Assembly: GCF_001904635.1 (NCBI RefSeq)
Contig: NZ_MRCB01000009.1
Location: 62,001-126,000 of the forward strand
Source of the DNA: Hydrococcus rivularis NIES-593
GTDB lineage: Bacteria; Cyanobacteriota; Cyanobacteriia; Cyanobacteriales; Microcystaceae
Length of the DNA: 64,000 nt
Direction: 5' to 3'
Shown: one piece after another, positions 34,930 to 43,999 of the stretch
Layout: each line of letters starts with the position of its first letter
Numbering within the stretch: the stretch's first letter is position 1
Translations under genes and position numbers: made by a program
The notes under the pieces: model-generated
Seen by the model: only the letters and a program-made list of their open reading frames with translations
What the model was told of the DNA's origin: nothing
Database searches by the model: none

Positions 34930-37900
34930 TTAAAACACGGTATTGCTTGCCAAAATAGATGCGATCGCATTACTAACTGTTACCAAACGCACCCAGTCAG
35001 CATTAGTTCCGTTACTAGAGATGAAAACTTGCGTATCGGCACCTACTTGTTGAAATTGCAGGTAGCCATCTGCAATCGGATCGGAACCTAGATAGTTGAG
35101 AGAGGTAAATAGGCTGCTGAGGTCGAGGCGATCGCCCGCACTGAAATCGCGTATAGTATCGCCAGCATCCTGCAAAGAAGTGAAGTTGAAGATATCGTTA
35201 CCCGCACCGCCGACCAGGATATCGCTTCCTTTCCCGCCAATGAGAATGTCGTTTCCTTCTCGACCTCCTAAGAAGTCATTGCCTGCGCTTCCCTGTAGCG
35301 TATCATTGTTGCGAGTTCCGTGTAGGTAAAGACCTGACTGTTCGCCAAATGCTTCTGGAGTAGTGTTATTTTTATCCCGCGCGTTGACGTAATCAAACAG
35401 TTTCTCTCCCATGACAGTAGCACGCCAGTCTTTGCCAGAAGCCATTACGCGATCTAGAGGATCGGCAGAAACTTCTACGCCTTTGAAGCGGAGGATGATA
35501 TCGTTGTAATCGCGATCGCTCTTTCCATCTAAGCGTTGGTCTTCGAGAGAAACAATAGTCGATCCTGCCGCCATATCGATCTTGCCAATCTGGAAGCCGT
35601 AAGCAGGATTAGCATCGAGGATGGAGAAGAGAGGACGTTTGGCACCGTCGAGTTTGGGATTGTTGGCGACTTCTGCGATCGTACCATTAGGAACTTGCAT
35701 GATGCCGAAACTATCGTTCGGATTCAGATTCAGCACCTTAATCCCTTGGAAATTCCCCTGGTTAAAGTTGCCTTCCCAATCGATTCCGCCAGTAAATTTA
35801 GCCCCTTCTAAGGAATCTTGTACGACGATGTAACCTTGCGCTGAGTTGCTTCGTACTCGTCGGGTTGCTTCGCGGATGAAAGCTTCGGATCCGGGTTCGT
35901 AGCTATCCATTCCTGCCAGGCTGAAAATACCGACTTCGCCTTTGTAAGCACCGCCGTCGTAGAGGAATTCAACTTCGACTCTACCCGTACTACCAGTAGT
36001 TAAAACGCCAGTTTCAAACTCGGTGCGGTTGGTGTAGTTAGTAAGATCCGTGCCGACTTTTGTCTTGCGCCAGTCTCGATTGGGATTGATGTGGTTGTCG
36101 ATGAGAGGCAAATCGCTTTGTGCGCCTTTAACCTGAATAATGAGGTCGTTGTAATCCTTATCAGAAACAGAGCGATCCATCCGCACGTCCTCGAAGGCAT
36201 AGGTTCCTCGGTTGCCAACTTTAACCATCTCTATGGGTTTGCTAGGGGCGTTGGCTTCGGGAATGGAGAAAATCGGCATATTGCTGTTTTGCCAGATCGA
36301 ATTGGGGTTACTCGCGATCGCGGCGACGGAGTTATTCGGCACTAGCATGAAAGCAAAGTGACCTCTCGACTCCATTTGAAAAGTTTTCACTCCTTGATAT
36401 GTACCACTGTTAAAAGCATTTTCCCACGGCACTTTGTCAGAGAATTTCGCCCCTTCTAGCGCGTCTTTGATAACCACATAACCTTGCGTAGAATTACTCA
36501 ATGCTCTTCTTGCCGCTTCTTGGATGAAGGCTTGGGAACCGACTTGAAATTGTTCCATGCCATCAAGACTAAAGATCGCGAGTTCGCCTTGGTTGAACCA
36601 ACCGCCGTCGTAGAGAAAATCGATGCGAACTTTACCATTTTCGCCAACATCAAAGACACCACCGCTAAAGTTAGGACGAGTAATATCCTGAAGCATCTCT
36701 TTACCGACGGGAGACTTACTCCAGTCCCGTCCGGGATTAATCTCTTGATTCATCAAAGGCGCGATACCCTTGGCACCTGTCACTTTAAAAATGATATCGT
36801 TATAGTCCCTATCCGCTTGGTTTCCCCAACTCAGACGCGCGTCTTCCATTGCAAAGGTGTCGCCCCTTCCTGTCACGTCCACCATCTGGCGATTGTTAGG
36901 AGAACCATTGGCGGCGGGAATGGAAAAGATGGGCAAGCGACCATTGCTCCACATGTTATTGATATTGTTGTAAAGATCCTGTACGGTACTGTTTTGCACC
37001 AACATCACTGCCAAATCCTCGCCAGGATTCATGGCAACGGTTGTCGCGCCCTTATAGGTTCCGCTGTTAAAATCATTTTCCCAGATGTACTTGGCACTGA
37101 ACCTAGCTTTGTCAGTATTGTCTTGGATGACAACATGACCCAGGGTAGAATTGCTTAAAGCTCTCCGTGCCGCTTCCTGGGCAAAAGCTGGGGAGTCGAG
37201 TTTCAGGTTTTCCATCCCCTTGAGGCTGAAAATTGCCAATTCCCCTTGATAAGCTCCTCCGTCGAAGAGATAATCGATACTGACTTGTCCGCTGGCATCG
37301 ACGCGAAAGACTCCCGTTTCGTAGGTAGGACGACTAGCATAGTCGATAATTTGCTTGCCCTCTGCTGTCTTGCGCCAGTCTAAAACCGCAGGCATAACCG
37401 TATCTACGCTGGCGGCTTCCCCCGTCGCGCCGATGAGTTGAAAGGTGATATCGTTGAAATCGCGATCCGAACCGTTGGGGATGGTTCTATCTTCAAAGAC
37501 AAAGGTATTGCCCATTCCCTTCGCATCATTGAGTTGATAAAACTGAGTGGCGTTGTCTGGATTAGCGGTATTAATAGAAAACAATGGACGGCGATTGTCG
37601 GTGCGATCAGGATTGTTGTAGAGTTCCCGCACTGTCCCCTGGGGAACTAGCATGATAGCAAAGCGATCGCCTGCATCCATGGTAAAGCTTTTGATGCCTT
37701 TATAAGTGCCAGCATTGTAATCGTTTTCCCAAGCAAGTTTGGCACTGAATTTTGCCCCTTCTGTCTCGTCGGAGATAGCGACATAGCCTAACCTAGAATT
37801 GCTGAGGGCGCGACGCGCAGCTTCTTTAATAAAAGCTGTCGAACCGATTTCTAAATTCTCCATGCCTTTTAAGCTAAAGATAGCTAATTCTCCGCGATAT

Positions 37901-37989
37901 TCCCCTCCATCAAAGAGAAAATCTAAAGAGACTATTCCCGCTTGCCCGACTGTAAAAATACCTGGATTAGATGTTAGTTGCTGTGACAT
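34930..37989 (-). CDS. Four-fold DUF4114 repeat protein with RTX calcium-binding tail
   Basis: Four ~215-residue units each end in a D-rich motif: SDRDFNDITFQL near 175, ADRDYNDIIFKV near 390, SDKDYNDLIIQV near 607 and SDRDYNDIILRF near 827. Each holds a GELAIFSLKGME-like strand. Residues ~905-975 contain RTX nonapeptides (GNDFLGGREGNDILIGGKGSDILVGG is spread over three units), which bind calcium and are typical of type-I-secreted proteins. There is no signal peptide, as expected for that route. It is probably an extracellular or surface matrix protein of 1019 aa. Its place between EPS genes suggests an association with the slime layer. Confidence 0.88.
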   Translation of the reverse strand: MSQQLTSNPGIFTVGQAGIVSLDFLFDGGEYRGELAIFSLKGMENLEIGSTAFIKEAARRALSNSRLGYVAISDETEGAKFSAKLAWENDYNAGTYKGIKSFTMDAGDRFAIMLVPQGTVRELYNNPDRTDNRRPLFSINTANPDNATQFYQLNDAKGMGNTFVFEDRTIPNGSDRDFNDITFQLIGATGEAASVDTVMPAVLDWRKTAEGKQIIDYASRPTYETGVFRVDASGQVSIDYLFDGGAYQGELAIFSLKGMENLKLDSPAFAQEAARRALSNSTLGHVVIQDNTDKARFSAKYIWENDFNSGTYKGATTVAMNPGEDLAVMLVQNSTVQDLYNNINNMWSNGRLPIFSIPAANGSPNNRQMVDVTGRGDTFAMEDARLSWGNQADRDYNDIIFKVTGAKGIAPLMNQEINPGRDWSKSPVGKEMLQDITRPNFSGGVFDVGENGKVRIDFLYDGGWFNQGELAIFSLDGMEQFQVGSQAFIQEAARRALSNSTQGYVVIKDALEGAKFSDKVPWENAFNSGTYQGVKTFQMESRGHFAFMLVPNNSVAAIASNPNSIWQNSNMPIFSIPEANAPSKPIEMVKVGNRGTYAFEDVRMDRSVSDKDYNDLIIQVKGAQSDLPLIDNHINPNRDWRKTKVGTDLTNYTNRTEFETGVLTTGSTGRVEVEFLYDGGAYKGEVGIFSLAGMDSYEPGSEAFIREATRRVRSNSAQGYIVVQDSLEGAKFTGGIDWEGNFNQGNFQGIKVLNLNPNDSFGIMQVPNGTIAEVANNPKLDGAKRPLFSILDANPAYGFQIGKIDMAAGSTIVSLEDQRLDGKSDRDYNDIILRFKGVEVSADPLDRVMASGKDWRATVMGEKLFDYVNARDKNNTTPEAFGEQSGLYLHGTRNNDTLQGSAGNDFLGGREGNDILIGGKGSDILVGGAGNDIFNFTSLQDAGDTIRDFSAGDRLDLSSLFTSLNYLGSDPIADGYLQFQQVGADTQVFISSNGTNADWVRLVTVSNAIASILASNTVF

Positions 37990-38046
37990 GGTTATTTCTT
38001 TTTTAGTGAGATTTAAAAATAGTTTTTAGGCTTTGAGAAACTTAAA

Positions 38047-38622
38047 TTAGTTAGAAAAAATAGGACGTTTGACAGTTAGTTTTTGCCAAAAGCTAAACAG
38101 ATAATTCTGCCAGCCTAAAATTGGTTCTTCTGCCGCTGGATCGGAGCCAAATCTTTTGTCGAGAAGAGAAGAAGCATAGGCATAAGAATCAGCAGGGACC
38201 TTAGAAACTCGAACGGCTTGAGGGGAAAGAACAAAACGTGCTAAATCTCCAGGACAGTAGGCAATGGGAATGCCTTGTTCGGCTAAAACTTCTGCCAATT
38301 CGATTTGATGGTCATCAACGTGTTCGCCAAAGCGATCGCTGCGAGGAACTAAAATAAAAGGCACTGAATTTTTAGCCAGTACATCGATAGTTCCTTCTCC
38401 ACAATGAGCGATAACTAAACGCGCCTTTTTGAGGAGATTTTGAAATTCATTAGTAGGCAGTAAGAAATAGCCTTTTACTTTGTCAGGAACGATAGTGCAA
38501 GAACCATATTGAACGATAACTTCTTCTTCTGCTGAAATAAAACCTTCTTTAAGGAGGAGGTCAACCCACTGCATGAGGCGATTAAAAGGAAACTTTTCCG
38601 TACCAACTGTGACTAAAATCAT
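38047..38622 (-). CDS. Alg13/PssE-like glycosyltransferase subunit (GT28 C-terminal type)
   Basis: This 191-aa protein has the UDP-sugar-binding half of a GT-B enzyme: MILVTVGTEKFPFNRLMQW at the start, ARLVIAHCGEGTIDVLAKN near residue 90 and VPRSDRFGEHVDDHQIELAEVL. In Alg13/Alg14 and PssE/PssD pairs this catalytic half needs a separate membrane-anchored acceptor half. The matching half is not adjacent here. An Alg14-like gene lies at 61540. Iteron promoter copy C is 46 bp upstream. Confidence 0.88.
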   Translation of the reverse strand: MILVTVGTEKFPFNRLMQWVDLLLKEGFISAEEEVIVQYGSCTIVPDKVKGYFLLPTNEFQNLLKKARLVIAHCGEGTIDVLAKNSVPFILVPRSDRFGEHVDDHQIELAEVLAEQGIPIAYCPGDLARFVLSPQAVRVSKVPADSYAYASSLLDKRFGSDPAAEEPILGWQNYLFSFWQKLTVKRPIFSN

Positions 38623-38667
38623 GACTATTTAACCTTCAACGAACTGGAATAAATTCTCTATATCGAT

Positions 38668-38750
38668 CAGTATCTAGTTCGTCAATCTACGATCGCGCCT
38701 ACGGAAGCTTTTAAGATGTCTAACTTTTGTCTAACTTTTGTCTGATTTAG
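38668..38750 (-). promoter_or_regulatory. Iteron promoter element, copy C (best conserved)
   Basis: Three consecutive 11-bp units are present on the plus strand: GTCTAACTTTT (38718), GTCTAACTTTT (38729) and GTCTGATTTAG (38740). The CAGTATC box is at 38668-38674, exactly 50 bp from the first unit. An 11-bp period puts the repeats on one face of the helix, the usual layout for OmpR/PhoB-family activators. The target is the Alg13-like gene. Confidence 0.75.
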
Positions 38751-38961
38751 AAAAAAAGCTTAAAAGGTTAAGTGATTTACAGCTAATTAAGTACCTTTGA
38801 AAGCTTATTTTGGGCAATCGATGTCGTGGGTTGACAAGGAGAATCAATATTCGCTAATACCTTGTGCGGGTTGATCTGAAAGGCGATTGCTGGACAGAAA
38901 CTCAGCAAGCGATCGCCAAAATCAGATTCCCTAATTTATCTCTTTGCCTGACCTACGTTCT

Positions 38962-38981
38962 GAGGAGGGTAAACCCTCCTC
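38962..38981. other. Perfect hairpin upstream of hli
   Basis: GAGGAGGG-TAAA-CCCTCCTC forms an 8-bp stem with a 4-nt loop, about 105 bp before the hli start. If it lies inside the transcript it would be a stable leader structure. No T-run follows, so it is not a terminator. Confidence 0.5.
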
Positions 38982-39021
38982 TTGGGTCGGCAATTACTAC
39001 TTCGCGATCTTTGTCAAGCTA

Positions 39022-39060
39022 TTTACATATTTATTTATAAAAAGTTATATTTATTTACAT
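39022..39060 (+). promoter_or_regulatory. Possible RpaB (HLR1-like) sites ahead of hli
   Basis: TTTACAT occurs at 39022 and 39054, within an A/T-rich stretch just before the gene. HLR1 boxes, bound by RpaB at high-light genes, are imperfect (G/T)TTACA(A/T)(A/T) repeats. The match here is partial, because the second half-sites are weak. Confidence 0.3.
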
Positions 39061-39084
39061 AAAGACCGTAACAGGAAACAAACA

Positions 39085-39297
39085 ATGACAGCACGCGGAT
39101 ACAGAATCGAAGAAGGCAACCGGCTCAACAACTTTGCCGTCGAACCCAAAATGTACGTTGATGAAACCGTTCGGGCTGGCTTTACCGAATATGCCGAAAA
39201 ACTCAACGGTCGTCTGGCAATGATTGGATTCGTGTCGCTTTTAGTCCTCGAAATCATTACCGGACATGGCATCGTTGGATGGTTAACCAGTCTGTAG
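39085..39297 (+). CDS. hli: High-light-inducible protein (Hli/Scp)
   Basis: This 70-aa one-helix protein carries the chlorophyll-binding motif [12 protein letters not shown] (residues 40-51), followed by the membrane helix [18 protein letters not shown]. Hli proteins bind chlorophyll and carotenoid and protect or assist photosystem II assembly, partly together with Ycf39. The ATG at 39085 is chosen. A longer in-frame extension upstream does not resemble the family. The next small gene starts 39 bp downstream. Confidence 0.93.
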   Translation: MTARGYRIEEGNRLNNFAVEPKMYVDETVRAGFTEYAEKLNGRLAMIGFVSLLVLEIITGHGIVGWLTSL

Positions 39298-39336
39298 ATT
39301 TTGGAAAATTAACTCAGAAAACTTGGAGAAAAAAAG

Positions 39337-39579
39337 ATGAAAACTGATTTTGACGTTCTTGCCAACAAAGATTTATTTGCTCCCGTCGTCTTTCGCTCTA
39401 ATTTCAATAATTTCGAGAAATTGGATGCTAATCAAGCTTGGTCGTTATTCTTCACGGCAGGTAATGAAGACAAATCTCTAGGATTTAATCGAGAATTCGG
39501 ACGATTTTTCAACAATCTCCTAATTGCTATAGGAGTAGCCGGGATTATTTGGGGTCTGTTTTTTACTCAGGTTGCCTAG
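39337..39579 (+). CDS. Small hypothetical membrane protein downstream of hli
   Basis: This 80-aa protein has a polar N-terminal two-thirds and a single C-terminal helix (NNLLIAIGVAGIIWGLFF). It has no chlorophyll-binding ExxNxR motif. A GGAG site precedes the ATG. It lies 39 bp after hli and before a terminator, so both genes are likely one transcript, and a light-stress role is an inference from that. No family is recognised. Confidence 0.75.
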   Translation: MKTDFDVLANKDLFAPVVFRSNFNNFEKLDANQAWSLFFTAGNEDKSLGFNREFGRFFNNLLIAIGVAGIIWGLFFTQVA

Positions 39580-39603
39580 ATTAATGCAAAGGGTGAATGA
39601 AGT

Positions 39604-39630
39604 CCTAGTCCTACTGACTAGGGCTTTTTT
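39604..39630 (+). terminator. Terminator of the hli transcript
   Basis: CCTAGTC-CTACT-GACTAGG is followed by GCTTTTTTA, a 7-bp stem with a good T-run, 25 bp after the stop at 39579. Confidence 0.85.
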
Positions 39631-39670
39631 AGGTTTAATTTCCAGGAAATTTATTCTCTTTTTGTTTGTT

Positions 39671-39910
39671 GCGATCGCAATAGTGATGAGAATCAGATTT
39701 AAAATTAAACGCGATCGCTTGCAGCGTTATCAAGTATCTTCTTAGCCAAAGAAGGATTATTAGCCAAAGAGACGCGAGATAATGTGATTCGTTTTGCTCC
39801 ACCTTTGGTAATTTCTACTAAAGAAATAGATTGGGCAATGGAGAGAATCTCTAAAATCCTGACAGCGTAAATATATGCTGTTGAACAGCAGAAAATGCCA
39901 ATTTACAATA
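39671..39910 (+). pseudogene. Duplicated, internally deleted copy of the aminotransferase region
   Basis: Bases 39741-39910 match 46781-46950 over 170 bp without gaps. They cover the last 42 codons of the ornithine aminotransferase gene (LAKEGLLAKETRDNVIRFAP ... ISKILTA, stop) and 40 bp beyond the stop. Bases 39671-39732 match 45111-45171, a segment 500 bp upstream of that gene. The whole therefore looks like a duplicated 1.8-kb unit that lost about 1.6 kb inside. Confidence 0.85.
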
Positions 39911-39941
39911 ATAATCAAAGACATTAGTTACAAAGGGAAAA

Positions 39942-40523
39942 ATGGAAACCATTACTATTCCTAGAGGATTTCGAGTAACTCCAGAACAATTCGAGCAACT
40001 AGCACAAGCCGAACAACTAGCACGAATGGAGTTAACTAAAGATGGAGAATTAATTATCATGAGTCCGACGGGTGGAACAGCAGGAAGAAAGAATAGCCGC
40101 TTAACCCAGCAACTCAGAAACTGGGCAGATCGAGACGGTACAGGAGAAGTATTTGATTCTTCTACAGTATTTGTTTTACCCAATGGTGCGAGAAGAAGTC
40201 CTGATGCTAGTTGGATTAAATTAGAAAGGTGGAATCAACTAACTCAAGCACAACAAGATGGCTTTCCTCCCCTTGCTCCTGATTTTGTGATTGAATTGAT
40301 AAGTCCTAGTGATTTAAAAAATCAACGATATGAAGATTTACAGGCAAAGATGCAAGAATATTTAGATAATGGCGTTCAACTTGGTTGGTTAATCGAACCC
40401 GATACAAAAACAGTAGAAATATATCGCTCTGGGCAACAAGTAGAGATTTTAAATAATCCTCAAACTCTATCAGGAGAAGATGTCTTACCTGGATTTATTT
40501 TAGATTTAAGTGAAATTCTTTGA
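39942..40523 (+). CDS. Uma2-family (DUF820) PD-(D/E)XK nuclease-like protein
   Basis: This 193-aa protein is of the family greatly expanded in cyanobacteria. Visible core elements are ELIIMSPTGG, RRSPDASWI (first acidic site), APDFVIELISPSD (acidic pair region) and QEYLDNGVQLGWLIEP. The cellular role of Uma2 proteins is unknown, although the fold is that of restriction-type nucleases. It sits directly behind the aminotransferase remnant in a gene-poor, rearranged stretch. Confidence 0.92.
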   Translation: METITIPRGFRVTPEQFEQLAQAEQLARMELTKDGELIIMSPTGGTAGRKNSRLTQQLRNWADRDGTGEVFDSSTVFVLPNGARRSPDASWIKLERWNQLTQAQQDGFPPLAPDFVIELISPSDLKNQRYEDLQAKMQEYLDNGVQLGWLIEPDTKTVEIYRSGQQVEILNNPQTLSGEDVLPGFILDLSEIL

Positions 40524-40632
40524 TTGACGTTGGGCTTTAGATGGATTATCTTGAGGGCAGTGATTCAGAATTAGGTAACTAATTTTAATAAAACCTAGAA
40601 TTCCTGAGTTACTCCTAGTTCTTTATCTTTTT

Positions 40633-41019
40633 TTGCCTATAAAGAGTGCTTTAGTTGCTCAGATACTTCTGTGTCAGATTAGAGCTATTCACATCGCTCC
40701 CCAAGCAGAAAAGAAACTCGATCTAGAGCTAGACAATGACACTGATGAAGCATTGAGAGAATTTCTTGTAGCATTTTGGTTTAATCCTGGTAATGCAGCG
40801 GCTTATGCATCTCTTGGGTTACTCGCCCCTTATCTGGGTTTATTCAATCACCCTATTATGGAAATTCGCCGAAAGGTTACTAGCAATAAATTTGAGTTTT
40901 CCAATCATGCTATGGATCAGTTCATAACGCATCAGATTCAAATCAATTTATTGAGACTCCTGTGTACAAATATAATGAGTAAATATAACCTAACAAAGCC
41001 CGTGCACACCGACCGTTGA
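40633..41019 (+). pseudogene. Decayed small genes: DUF4258-like toxin fragment after an unknown helical stretch
   Basis: A TTG-started frame of 128 codons spans two unrelated parts. The first 70 residues resemble a TPR-like end (AFWFNPGNAAAYASLG). From 40858 the frame reads MEIRRKVTSNKFEFSNHAMDQF, the start of a DUF4258 toxin-like domain, but the rest of that domain does not follow. At 41035-41139 another frame gives DERWDRMAAMVRQEIAKGE, which could be a small antitoxin end. I regard the stretch as debris of toxin-antitoxin genes. An expressed hybrid is possible but unlikely. Confidence 0.45.
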
Positions 41020-41161
41020 GAGGACATCTGTTGAGAATTCGAGGACGAGCGATGGGATCGGATGGCTGCCATGGTACGTCAGGAAATAGCGAAGGGTGAA
41101 ACTGTCCCACTTGATGAAGTTTTTCCGACGCAAAAATGAAATCAACTGTCACCAAAACGTT

Positions 41162-41995
41162 TCATAAATGTTGGAACAAGATATGTAAAATTTTGGTTTT
41201 AAGTTGCTCGATCATTGTAACTCGATCTACCTTATCGAGGAGAGATAATAATTCAAAAGCCAACGGGACTCCAAGCTGTAGCGTTTCCATGATATCTTGC
41301 TGAGTAAAGACATCTTGAGGCGTTCCTTCTAACACCAGTTTGCCTTGTTCCAACACAAACACCCAATCTGCCCAGCGATAAACCCATTCTAGATCGTGGG
41401 TTGCCATGAGGATAGTCGTTCCCGCTCCATGAATCTTGGTCAAGGTTTGGGCTAACTGGCGAGTATGTAGGGGATCGAGATAGGCAGTAGGTTCATCTAA
41501 TAATAACAAGGTTGGTTGGAGAACCATCACTCCTGCAAGACAGACGCGCTTTTTTTGACCGAGACTCAATTGATGAATCGGTCTAGTAGCGAGAGAGTTA
41601 AGTCCAAATTGCGTTAGGATTTGTTTGACTCGCTCGGCAATTACTATTTCTGAAAGTCCGAGATTGCACAATCCGTAAGAAATATCTTCTTCAACAGTGG
41701 AGGCGATTAATTGTTGTTCTGGGTTTTGAAACACCAGTCCAACCTGTTGTCTTAACTGGATGAGAGATTGGCGATTGTAGTTTAATGGTTTGCCTTGCCA
41801 ATAAATTTTGCCTTGCTGCGGTTTATATAACCCATTTGCTAATAAAAATAGTGTCGTTTTCCCACAACCATTTTGACCGATGACAGCACAGCGTTTGCCT
41901 TGGGGAATGCGTAGGGTTAGACTGGCGATCGCAGGTTGAGTCATGCCTGGATAGGTATAGTAAACATCTTCAAATTCCAATAGCCACTGGGACAT
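41162..41995 (-). CDS. cbiO: Cobalt ECF transporter ATPase CbiO
   Basis: The 277-aa ABC ATPase has Walker A GQNGCGKTTL (residues 39-48), signature LSLGQKKRV, Walker B LLLLDEPTAYLDP and a switch His in MATHDLEW. It drives Co2+ (or Ni2+) uptake with CbiQ, CbiM and CbiN. It is last in the cbiM-N-Q-O operon. The operon leader is a cobalamin riboswitch, which argues for cobalt. Confidence 0.93.
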   Translation of the reverse strand: MSQWLLEFEDVYYTYPGMTQPAIASLTLRIPQGKRCAVIGQNGCGKTTLFLLANGLYKPQQGKIYWQGKPLNYNRQSLIQLRQQVGLVFQNPEQQLIASTVEEDISYGLCNLGLSEIVIAERVKQILTQFGLNSLATRPIHQLSLGQKKRVCLAGVMVLQPTLLLLDEPTAYLDPLHTRQLAQTLTKIHGAGTTILMATHDLEWVYRWADWVFVLEQGKLVLEGTPQDVFTQQDIMETLQLGVPLAFELLSLLDKVDRVTMIEQLKTKILHILFQHL

Positions 41996-42055
41996 ATCGT
42001 TTTAAATTACTGATGTTAGCTTTTAAGGCTGGGCAAGGGTTAAAGGGTTAGTTAT

Positions 42056-42844
42056 TCAAAATAGAAAATTACCAATTATCAAAATCAGACAACCAATACT
42101 CGCTTCAATTGCGTACCGTGGAGAAGGAACACAGCACTGGGACGACCAAACTCGAAACTCTCCATTAAATCCTCTTGCTGCTGTAGAAAGGATAAATTGT
42201 CGATAATGTTCCATGGTTTTTTGAAATAATTGCTTTGTCAGTAGACTAAGACTGTAAATCCATCGTCGGCGGGTAGGATACCCATTGCGCGATTGTTGGG
42301 CAATCCAGATTTCGCTAGCTGTCGATAACAGGATAAAGATAAATCGATACATCAATAGTAATAGCTCTGTTAACACAACAGGACAGCCAAGACGACGCAA
42401 TACTTGTAATAATTCTGTCAACGGAGTCGTGAATAAGACAAAGTATAGACAAGAAACTGTGGCAATGGTGCGGGTGAAAATTAAAGCTGCTTGGACAAAA
42501 CCCTGATGGCTGAGATAAAAATAATAAGAGCCAATGGTCGATCCAGATATAATATCCCCTTGAATTGATGCCCGCGCTGAGACAGCTACACCAGAGATTA
42601 TTAATGCAGGGATGCTTGTTGCCCAAAACCAGATTGCTAAAGCCAGCATTTGTCCATAAACTTTAACGGGAATTCGAGCATAACCAACAATCCAAACACT
42701 CATCCATAAAGAGATCGCAATTTGTACGGGCGGACGGGCGACTAGGGCGATCGCTAGCACGACTAAAGCGAATCCTAATTTATGTTCTGGAGGTAAATAC
42801 CGCAAGCGATTGTTATGGGACAGGCGATCGAGCCATAGGTGCAT
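42056..42844 (-). CDS. cbiQ: Cobalt ECF transporter membrane subunit CbiQ
   Basis: This 262-aa polytopic protein has the EcfT motif region around QQSRNGYPTRRRWIYSL (Ala-Arg-Gly-type coupling helices) and a C-terminal STAARGF segment. It couples ATP hydrolysis by CbiO to substrate movement through CbiM. The gap to cbiN is 47 bp and contains a GGTAATTGGTAATTG-type short repeat. Confidence 0.9.
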   Translation of the reverse strand: MHLWLDRLSHNNRLRYLPPEHKLGFALVVLAIALVARPPVQIAISLWMSVWIVGYARIPVKVYGQMLALAIWFWATSIPALIISGVAVSARASIQGDIISGSTIGSYYFYLSHQGFVQAALIFTRTIATVSCLYFVLFTTPLTELLQVLRRLGCPVVLTELLLLMYRFIFILLSTASEIWIAQQSRNGYPTRRRWIYSLSLLTKQLFQKTMEHYRQFILSTAARGFNGEFRVWSSQCCVPSPRYAIEASIGCLILIIGNFLF

Positions 42845-42891
42845 GAATAATTAAGTAATAGGTAATTGGTAATTGGTAAATTACTTGTTAA

Positions 42892-43179
42892 TTACTTGTT
42901 TTGGTTTCGCCCTTTAGATAAACCAATGACATACCCGATGACTCCTGCCCCTATTGCTGCTTGGGAGGCAAACAAGAGGCTTTCAATTTCGCTGCTAGCC
43001 GGCTCAAATAGAGGCTGAAACCAAGGTTCGTAGGTAGGGCTAATTTCGGCGATCGCTGATTCGGCTTGACCGTCTGCACCTTCGTATTTCCCCCTTACAA
43101 AGATGAGGGGGATGATGGCTAGGGCAATAACGGCGATCGCGATATACCAATTCTGTCGCGCTAGGGGCGGTCTATTCAT
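42892..43179 (-). CDS. cbiN: Cobalt transporter accessory subunit CbiN
   Basis: This 95-aa protein has two helices flanking the typical periplasmic loop: KYEGADGQAESAIAEISP, YEPWFQP and SSEIESLLFASQAAIGAG. CbiN is specific to cobalt transporters (nickel systems use NikN). Together with the riboswitch it supports a cobalt role. Spacing to cbiM is 6 bp. Confidence 0.92.
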   Translation of the reverse strand: MNRPPLARQNWYIAIAVIALAIIPLIFVRGKYEGADGQAESAIAEISPTYEPWFQPLFEPASSEIESLLFASQAAIGAGVIGYVIGLSKGRNQNK

Positions 43180-43185
43180 CTGGCT

Positions 43186-43929
43186 CTAATTTCTGATTAA
43201 CTTTAAAGTGGCTAATTCTTCTCGGTTGTATTCCTGTAACCAGTTCCACACCAGTAGGGTCAGCAATCCTTCGGTAACTGCCAGTGGAACTTGCGTAACA
43301 GCAAAAATTCCTGCAAATTTGAGGAATGCTGCCCAAACTCCTCCCACTGCTGCTGGAAAAGCCAGTGCCAATTGAATCGAAGTGATTACATAAGTGAGCA
43401 AGTCGGCTAAGGCTGCTGCTAGAAAGATTGCCAGCTTTTGATTTCCAGTTTTGAAGAGGTTATAAATTCCATAAGCGACGAATGGTCCGACAATTGCCAT
43501 AGAAAACATATTTGCGCCTAAGGTAGTTAAACCGCCGTGGGCTAGTAAGAGGGCTTGAAACAAAAGCACCAATCCTCCCAACACGGTCATCACTGAAGGA
43601 CCAAAGAGAATCGTCCCCAGTCCAGTTCCTGTCGGGTGAGAGCAACTGCCCGTCACTGATGGTATTTTTAAGGCAGATAAAACAAAGGTAAATGCTCCTG
43701 CTAGGGCAAGTAAAAGCTTGAGTTCTGGATGTTCTTTGGTAATCCGTAAAAGCGATCGCAAACCGAACAGGAAAAACGGCAATGCTACAACCCACCAAAA
43801 CACCGCCCACTGTACGGGCAGAAATCCTTCGGCAATGTGCATTGCTCGAGCGGGTGCAGCAGCACCAACAACTAAATAAGCACTCAACCCTGCCATACTG
43901 GCAAGGTGTAATACTTTACGTTTTTTCAT
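43186..43929 (-). CDS. cbiM: Cobalt ECF substrate-binding subunit CbiM
   Basis: This 247-aa protein begins with a 29-residue leader ([20 protein letters not shown]...) that ends in ARA, directly before MHIAEGFLP. Cleavage would expose the metal-binding Met-His N-terminus characteristic of CbiM. Further marks are [18 protein letters not shown] and [14 protein letters not shown]. It binds Co2+ and is the first gene of the operon. Confidence 0.94.
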   Translation of the reverse strand: MKKRKVLHLASMAGLSAYLVVGAAAPARAMHIAEGFLPVQWAVFWWVVALPFFLFGLRSLLRITKEHPELKLLLALAGAFTFVLSALKIPSVTGSCSHPTGTGLGTILFGPSVMTVLGGLVLLFQALLLAHGGLTTLGANMFSMAIVGPFVAYGIYNLFKTGNQKLAIFLAAALADLLTYVITSIQLALAFPAAVGGVWAAFLKFAGIFAVTQVPLAVTEGLLTLLVWNWLQEYNREELATLKLIRN

Positions 43930-43999
43930 CTACCGTACTCCTTGCAAAAACCCGCCAAGGCAAGACAGCACGGATAAATATCGTCGCCAATTAGATTGC

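Noticed and set aside
35150-35330. Repetitive DNA resembling an array
   Set aside because: These are RTX codon repeats within a coding gene, not a CRISPR: no constant repeat with unique spacers.
36484-37158. 224-codon plus-strand frame
   Set aside because: It is antisense to the repeated DUF4114 gene; its length comes from codon bias of the repeats, and it has no ribosome site or protein resemblance.
38944-39084. N-terminal extension of the Hli protein
   Set aside because: Family members start near [11 protein letters not shown]; the extension crosses the hairpin and A/T-rich promoter-like DNA.
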